From assembly GCA_021464245.1 (NCBI GenBank), contig JADCRB010000006.1, forward strand, positions 3,117,621 to 3,181,620: a stretch of 64,000 nt of DNA, in the 5' to 3' direction. The notes beneath the pieces were generated by a model. It had not been told where the DNA came from. It did not search any database and was given only the letters and a program-made list of their open reading frames with translations. The translations under genes were made by a program, and so were the position numbers. Origin of the DNA: Carallia brachiata (Eukaryota > Streptophyta > Magnoliopsida > Malpighiales > Rhizophoraceae). Shown here one piece after another: positions 58,357 through 64,000 of this stretch (position 1 is its first letter; each line of letters opens with the position of its first letter).

Positions 58357-60199
58357 ATGAAAGCTGTCGCAGTGCTTATTCAATATGCCTTTGCCATTCT
58401 TCCGATGATTTTTGATGATTGCTTCGGGCCCAGTGTCTGCTCAATCTCCGGGTTTTAAAATTGGGACTGCATCCTTTAAAAAGGGTGCCTTGAATTGTAA
58501 GTATTAATGTTCATTTCCATCACTTCTTCTTTTTTTTTTTTTTTTTTTTTTTTTAAATAGCATTGTCTCGGTTCCATTCTTCCCAGAATTAAACTCATGA
58601 TTTACATGGTAAACGATTAAATTCACTAGAGAATGCCCAAAATAATGGAAACAGTTTTCTATTAGGAGCAATCTGAAAAAAAAAAAAAAAAAGGAAAAAA
58701 CAAGAAACATCGTATAAATAAGGATTGATATACAAAAATATTACCAACTTGATTTAAAATAATAAATGTAACACACAAATTTTAAAAAGTAACAAATCTA
58801 ATATTAACTTTACTTAATGTAACAAATTTAGCACGCTGTGAAATTTCTTAAATAGAATTTATTTATTTCGATAATGTAGTAATAACTTATATAATTATCA
58901 TATTATTGAAATAAATATGTAGTACTAACTTTGTCTAATGTAACAAATTTAATATACTGTGAAATTTATTGAATAGAATTTATATATTTTGATAATATAA
59001 TATTAATTTATATGATTATCATATTATTAAAATAAATATATTTTATAAATCTGTTAGTAAAACTGATAGATTCTGTTCATGTAAAACTATTACGTACTAA
59101 ATTTATTATTTTAAATAAAATTAATACTAAATTTTTTATTATAAATAAAATTAGTGATGTTTTTGTATATTAACTCCATAAATAAAAATTCTTTTTCGCT
59201 GCAGCTCCTGCATGTGGAGGCGCTTACTCAAACGGATTTGTTGCTGGAGTACCGAAAGAAATTTTCCAAGATGGTGCTGCTTGTGGTCACACCTACGATT
59301 TATACTGCATTAATGATGCCAATACTGTATATCCTTGTACGATTGCAGGGGCAAAAGCAACGGTAAGAATTGTGGATTTGTGCGTTGATGACAAGCAAGG
59401 TAAATGCACAACATTTGTCTTGCCACGACAAGCATTTGCACAAATTGCAAAACCTGGAGCCGGTATCGTTAAAGTCTCTTACCAACCTGTATGTTACTCA
59501 CTTCTCATCTGAAGGTTCCTAAATATTTCCTCAGATCTTTTAGCTCATTAATCTCCCCGGTTTGCTTCGGTGGCCACTGGGTCTTTTTGGCCAGAGAAGA
59601 GGTGACGAGTTTGAATCTCATCACCTCCGTTCCCCTCTCTTTGGACAATAACTCTCCAATGGACGAAAAAAAAACCAAGAAAAGCACTTTTAGGTTGTTA
59701 TTTATGATGACTAGGTCAGGGAGGCTCCCGGCCAGGGAGAGGGTTGGGTCGAAGAATGGATTAAGATTTACTAGACTCACTTGCAATGATAATTTAGACT
59801 CACATCTCAATCGTACAAAAAGGAAAAAAAATTAAATCATGCAGCAAAATTTAATTATATTTTTAAGTTATAGTCCAGACATAATTTTTTAGCTATATTA
59901 TTTATAGCTTTTAAATTATTTCAACACTTTTGTCACTGTAAAATCTAACTTTAAGTCATTGATGTCCATCAGTTGACTACATATTGTGCGTTATATCACT
60001 GACGTCACTGCTGTTTCTATATGTGCATATATGAGCAAATCAGTAGACGCTTGCTTTTATTTTGAAAGTTGTGGCCCCATTCCGAAGAATTTCGACCAGT
60101 GCTTACGGTTTATTTATTAGTTCTGTGTACACGTTTGACTTGAAATTTCTATTTTTAAAATTTTAATTGGTCAAAATGATTATGCAGGTTCAAGGTTGA
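58357..60199 (+). CDS. EG45-like / blight-associated p12 / plant natriuretic peptide-type protein, frameshifted signal peptide
   Basis: Three exons: 58357-58496, 59205-59488 and 60188-60199 (stop TGA). Exon 2 gives most of the double-psi beta-barrel domain shared with the N-terminal half of expansins: PACGGGAYSNGFVAGV, AACGHTYDLYC, ATVRIVDLC, FAQIAKPGAGIVKVSYQP. Six cysteines are visible and the catalytic-like HFD of expansins is absent, as in plant natriuretic peptides and citrus blight-associated protein p12: small, secreted, stress-linked apoplastic proteins (family knowledge). Exon 1 should encode a signal peptide, but an extra T in the T5 at 58409-58413 shifts the frame after about codon 18; without it the protein would be 144 residues. 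The next in-frame ATG (58415) would make a product without most of the signal peptide. Introns are GT-AG (709 and 699 nt). Confidence 0.75.
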
Positions 60200-61396
60200 G
60201 ATCACCATTTGAAAAGGATCATCGAATATGGAAGGATTGCCCTCCTGTTAAAGGCCACCAAATGACTAGTTTTATTCTACAAGGATTTCTTTATGTTTTG
60301 TGGTACTTATGTTATATGTTGTTTTCACAAGTATGCAGCTGTATACTTCATGATATATCCATTTATATGTTGTTTTCACAAGAAGAACGTTTTTAGTTCG
60401 CAAGGATCAATTATCCCGACCTTGAAATGTTCCCATTTAAATATCCTACTTATATACCAATTGAGTTGGATTTGTGTTGATTTTTGAGTCCAGAATTATA
60501 TGAATGTTTGGTTTAGCATTTAGGAGATATATTTGTATTTTATTTTTAAAAATAGAGAAATAAATGTTTGGTTCATATTTTTTAAAGGTTGCTGTTTATT
60601 GAAAATTAACTCAATCAGTTACCAATCCAAAAAGCATTTTGGACTTACTTTTTGAAAAAATCATTTACTGATAAATATGTTTGGAATTAAAACACCTCCT
60701 GTATTACCATAATTCCTTTTTCTTTAATATATTTATTGTAATAAAATAAAAATATAATATACTGAATAGTCATTTTAATATTTAAACAATAATAACAATA
60801 ATAATTTCATTTTGGTCATCAACAGCAGTAATCAATAATAAGTAATAACAATTAACAATGAACAACATCAACAGTTAAATAAAACAAGGTGTATGTATCA
60901 ATTGGCCGACCTGATAAGCCAAATTAATAAAATAAATAAGTGAACGGTTAAAAATAAATTTGCTCACTGTTACTAACTAATCTCTCCTATATAATCTCCC
61001 CACTCTTTCAATCTGAAAGGATGTACAAATTTAATCTAAACCAACAAAACAAGCGAAAAGAATGTAAGACACGGGATCTATGGTTTCTCACATTATGAGG
61101 CATTTGGACGGTGTCAAATGCATGAATATTTTTTAGGGGTTAATAATTAATATACAAAAATTTTGTCACCTTTGCATTCTTTGATAAATTAATCCCGACT
61201 TTTAAAAACCATTAAAATTTTTTTTCGCAATATATATATACCAGCGTCAACCACGTTTAACGAAATCTGTTAGACTTGCGTACGTGGGTCAAAGTGTGCA
61301 GTCTTTGACAAATAAAAAATGCTCAATCGTTGGAACAATCTTAATCGTAGCAATAAATGGGGGAGTACTGTTACGTTTTCATAAGATAATGTGATT
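60200..61396. other. Intergenic region
   Basis: The first part is probably 3' UTR of the p12-like gene; it includes a repeated ATATGTTGTTTTCACAAG at about 60312 and 60365. The rest is AT-rich with no recognised feature. Confidence 0.45.
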
Positions 61397-61555
61397 GAAT
61401 TACTATCCGAATGCAACCAATCGGATTTAATATGCGATCGATCGAGTTGCATGTGCAACTAAATATAAGAAGTAATTTTTTTCTTATAAATGGTTACATA
61501 TGTCATTCGGTCGATTGTACATTAAATCCGTCTAATTGCACTCGGACAGTTATTC
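61397..61555. mobile_element. Fold-back MITE
   Basis: Two 63-nt arms, 61397-61459 and 61493-61555, are about 80% complementary around a 33-nt AT-rich loop. Arm ends are GAATTACTATCCGA and CTCGGACAGTTATTC. A related truncated copy is at 42456-42587. The superfamily was not determined because target duplications are not evident. Confidence 0.7.
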
Positions 61556-64000
61556 GGACGCTTCTTTTTCCGGAAATATAGTTTTTTCCTAATTGGGGGG
61601 GGGGGGGGGCGGGAGATCACATCTATGAATGGGTAATTCTTGGCTTTCTTTTTCTTGTTTTTGTTCCATATAGAAATCCAAGAAAGACGGATACAATTGT
61701 TGGTAGGGATGGTTGAATCGGGGAATCCTAACAAGTATGCCAAATGGTACAAATGCAAAAGACAGTTCTGGCGAAGTTGCCAGCAAGTCTAAAAATAGAG
61801 TCACTCAAAGTTGCTAATTCTTTGGTAACAGAGATGAAAGCAGTATAAGGAAAATTCAAACAAGTTTAAATATTTAGTTAAAATATTGTTAGAATAATTG
61901 TTAGTAGATAAAATGATCATAAAAGACACCATTAATAATTTATTTTACTCTTAAAAGCCTAACTACTAATTTTACATTTCAATTTGTATATTTAAAATTG
62001 AACAAACTACATATGACTTGTAATATTCTTTTTCTTTCCATTATATATATATATATTAGCAAAAAAAAATGTATTGTCATCATGCTTATGGTCCACAAAA
62101 AATAAATTTCATAATTCATGTAATGCAAAATCTTGCTAAAATAGCTGCGACAGTAGGCAACATTGCCAGATGCATGACTTTTTTAGTTTTTTTTTCACCA
62201 GTAACCCATGTTTAGTTTTTCTCTTTCCAGTGTCTCTCCCTCCCTGTGATTTGTGAGATACACGGATCAACGAGAGCCTCTCCTGCTCGGTAAGAGAGTG
62301 GCGAAAGTGGCGAAAGTGGAACCTGTGAGCGTAGGGATAGATGTCACTGGCGAGGACCATCCTGCAAACCTGGTTCTTCTACCTCGAGTGCCTGATAACA
62401 TGATGCAGCTTCGTGATGCCGTGGGCAAACTGGCAATGGTTGCCAGAAGGTTGGGAAATCGGCAAACAATTGCGAACTCCTCTCTTGTGGCGGTGTGAGA
62501 ATTCCTCCACTGTCAAAGGAAAGTAAGAGTTTATATAGTGGCAAAGGATGAAAATTTTTCAAAGGGTCAAGTGTACTTTTATCCACCGAAACAAAATTAC
62601 TTATAGTGCGCTTTTCACTTTTTGGCGGATGCTTTCTCAAAAACCAAGGCTTAGGGGATAAGCTCGGTATCAAATTAGTAAATTTTTATTTAATTAAATA
62701 TAGGTTAGTAATTTAAAAAATATTTAATGTGAGTCATTTTCATTAATAAAAATTTATGCGTTGGTCAATTATTTTGTTTTCGTCAAATATTTTGTTATTT
62801 AATTACATATAAGTTGAAGTGACACTACAAGTCAACTAAAATCTATTACGTGGAAAAAAAAATTTTGCCCTTCATGATGGGGTAATTTTTTTGTCTTACA
62901 TGTTCAAAACCCTTCTCTCTCCTCCTTATTCTTTTCTCTCTCTTCAGTTAATGTTCAAATTTTTGCCTTCTTCATCGTCTATGCTGTTTCTCTTTCTCTC
63001 ATCAAAACTCATGCACTTTGAACCCACCGCCCCAAACCCCAACACCACCACCCAAACTAGCCCACTTCAACGACCACTCTCCTCCACTAGGCCACAGTCA
63101 ATGCAGTAATTGTTGTCCAAAAAAAATTATACTAGTAAAACTATTCCAAACCAAAAATTAATAGTAATTAATCTTTTTTCTTGAGTAATTAAAGAAAAAT
63201 TTTCAGCCTTTGCATAATCCATAAAATTCTCTTACCCAATAAACATATATAATTAAAGAGTAAAATCAGTAAACAAATAAGAAGGAAAAATAAAAAGATG
63301 TGCATCCTGCTAATTTTGAAGACACTTTCGAGCAATTTGAGGCTTTGGATACAAACCCACATCGAGATCCATGTTTACAAGAGAAGTATTGAATATTTAA
63401 TAATTGCAGAGCCAAAAGTATTACTTGCTAACTGAAATGCTAAACAAAGACTCATTTTAGCTATGAGGAAAAATTAGAGATTGTTATGTAATAGAAACGT
63501 AATGCGCAAGAAAGGGAGAATAGGTAAAAATGAGTGTTGATTTGGAGTTATGAGGTCTTGTTTGGACGTTGGGATTGAATTCTATTGGGAGGATTTTTTT
63601 GTATTTGTGTTAGTTGCTAACGGTGTTGGAGAAGAAAAAGAGTGGAGAAAGTTTTGTGCATGGACGAGCTCATTATGGTGCGGGGGTAGTGTTTGACGAA
63701 AGGTCAAGCCGAACTTTCTAACTCGACACCCATCCATACCCTCTAAGGTGATCGAGGAGACATGACCCATAACCAAATATATGGCTACAGTGTTGGTGGG
63801 GGCTGGTGGAAGGAAGTGGTGGCTGAGGTGGTGGAGTTTTGGGTGGCGTTGGTAGAGCTTTAAGTGGTGGAGGTTGGATGGTATATCTAAGGTGAATGAG
63901 TTTGATGTGAGGAGAAAAAAAAGAAGAAACAGAGAAGAAGAAATGGTTTTTATTTAACCGTAAAGAGAGAAAGAGACAAAAAAAAAAAAAAACCAGTCAT
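61556..64000. other. Intergenic region to window end
   Basis: A G15 homopolymer occupies 61595-61609. 62240-62500 is GC-richer and open for about 81 codons but begins with GTG and matches no family I know. A terminus-like GGTCTTGTTTGGACG at about 63552 could begin another Harbinger-like element that leaves the window. Nothing else is supported. Confidence 0.4.

Noticed and set aside
62253..62498. 81-codon plus-strand frame
   Set aside because: It starts with GTG, has no recognisable domain, and the opposite strand is equally open; not enough to call a gene.
63552..63590. Terminus-like GGTCTTGTTTGGACG near the window end
   Set aside because: It resembles the Harbinger-like ends, but there is no TTA directly beside it and no partner end in the window.

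Overview
This is eukaryotic, almost certainly dicot, nuclear DNA. Genes are split by GT-AG introns, long AT-rich spacers separate them, and plant transposon families fill much of the space. The gene at 58357-60199 belongs to the EG45-like / blight-associated p12 / plant natriuretic peptide group, and a degraded caulimovirid copy lies at 24.4-28.4 kb. Both would fit Citrus or another woody dicot; the species is an inference.

Layout. 1-4.3 kb: a large inverted repeat carrying RNase H-like fragments; a PIF/Harbinger-type element has jumped into one arm and the other arm keeps the empty site. 6.8-7.9 kb: an intact F-box gene. 10.8-17.9 kb: a complete Ty3/gypsy-type insertion (two LTRs, CCTAT target duplication, PBS, PPT) whose pol has lost everything between protease and the integrase tail. 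20.3-22.2 kb: an intact three-exon R2R3-MYB gene of the MYB20/43/85 type. 24.4-28.4 kb: a minus-strand endogenous pararetrovirus remnant containing parts of two units. 28.9-29.7 kb: tRNA-derived SINE-like elements.

32.9-40.8 kb (minus strand) holds the most unusual locus: about 2,330 codons in seven exons encoding, in order, an FAD-dependent oxidoreductase, a fatty-acyl-AMP-ligase-type adenylation domain, a carrier-protein domain and a multi-membrane-span, left-handed beta-helix acyltransferase-like terminal domain. It looks like a bacterial-style NRPS/FAAL assembly enzyme in a plant chromosome, and this copy carries about ten disabling changes. A Copia-type LTR with its primer-binding site sits just upstream. 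44.5-51.1 kb (minus strand): a 12-exon gene of unknown function with a basic nuclear-localisation-like motif, a plastid-type initiator tRNA in one intron and a SINE in another. 52-55 kb: a LINE ORF1 fragment and a second Harbinger-like element. 56.4-60.2 kb: a duplicated promoter block followed by the p12-like gene. 61.4 kb: a fold-back MITE with a truncated relative at 42.5 kb.

The intact protein-coding units are the F-box and MYB genes. The p12-like gene has one frameshift in its signal peptide, and the 12-exon gene is in phase throughout apart from one 51-nt stop-containing block. No operon-like logic links the genes. Several lesions lie in homopolymers, so residual assembly indels must be weighed against true pseudogenisation.
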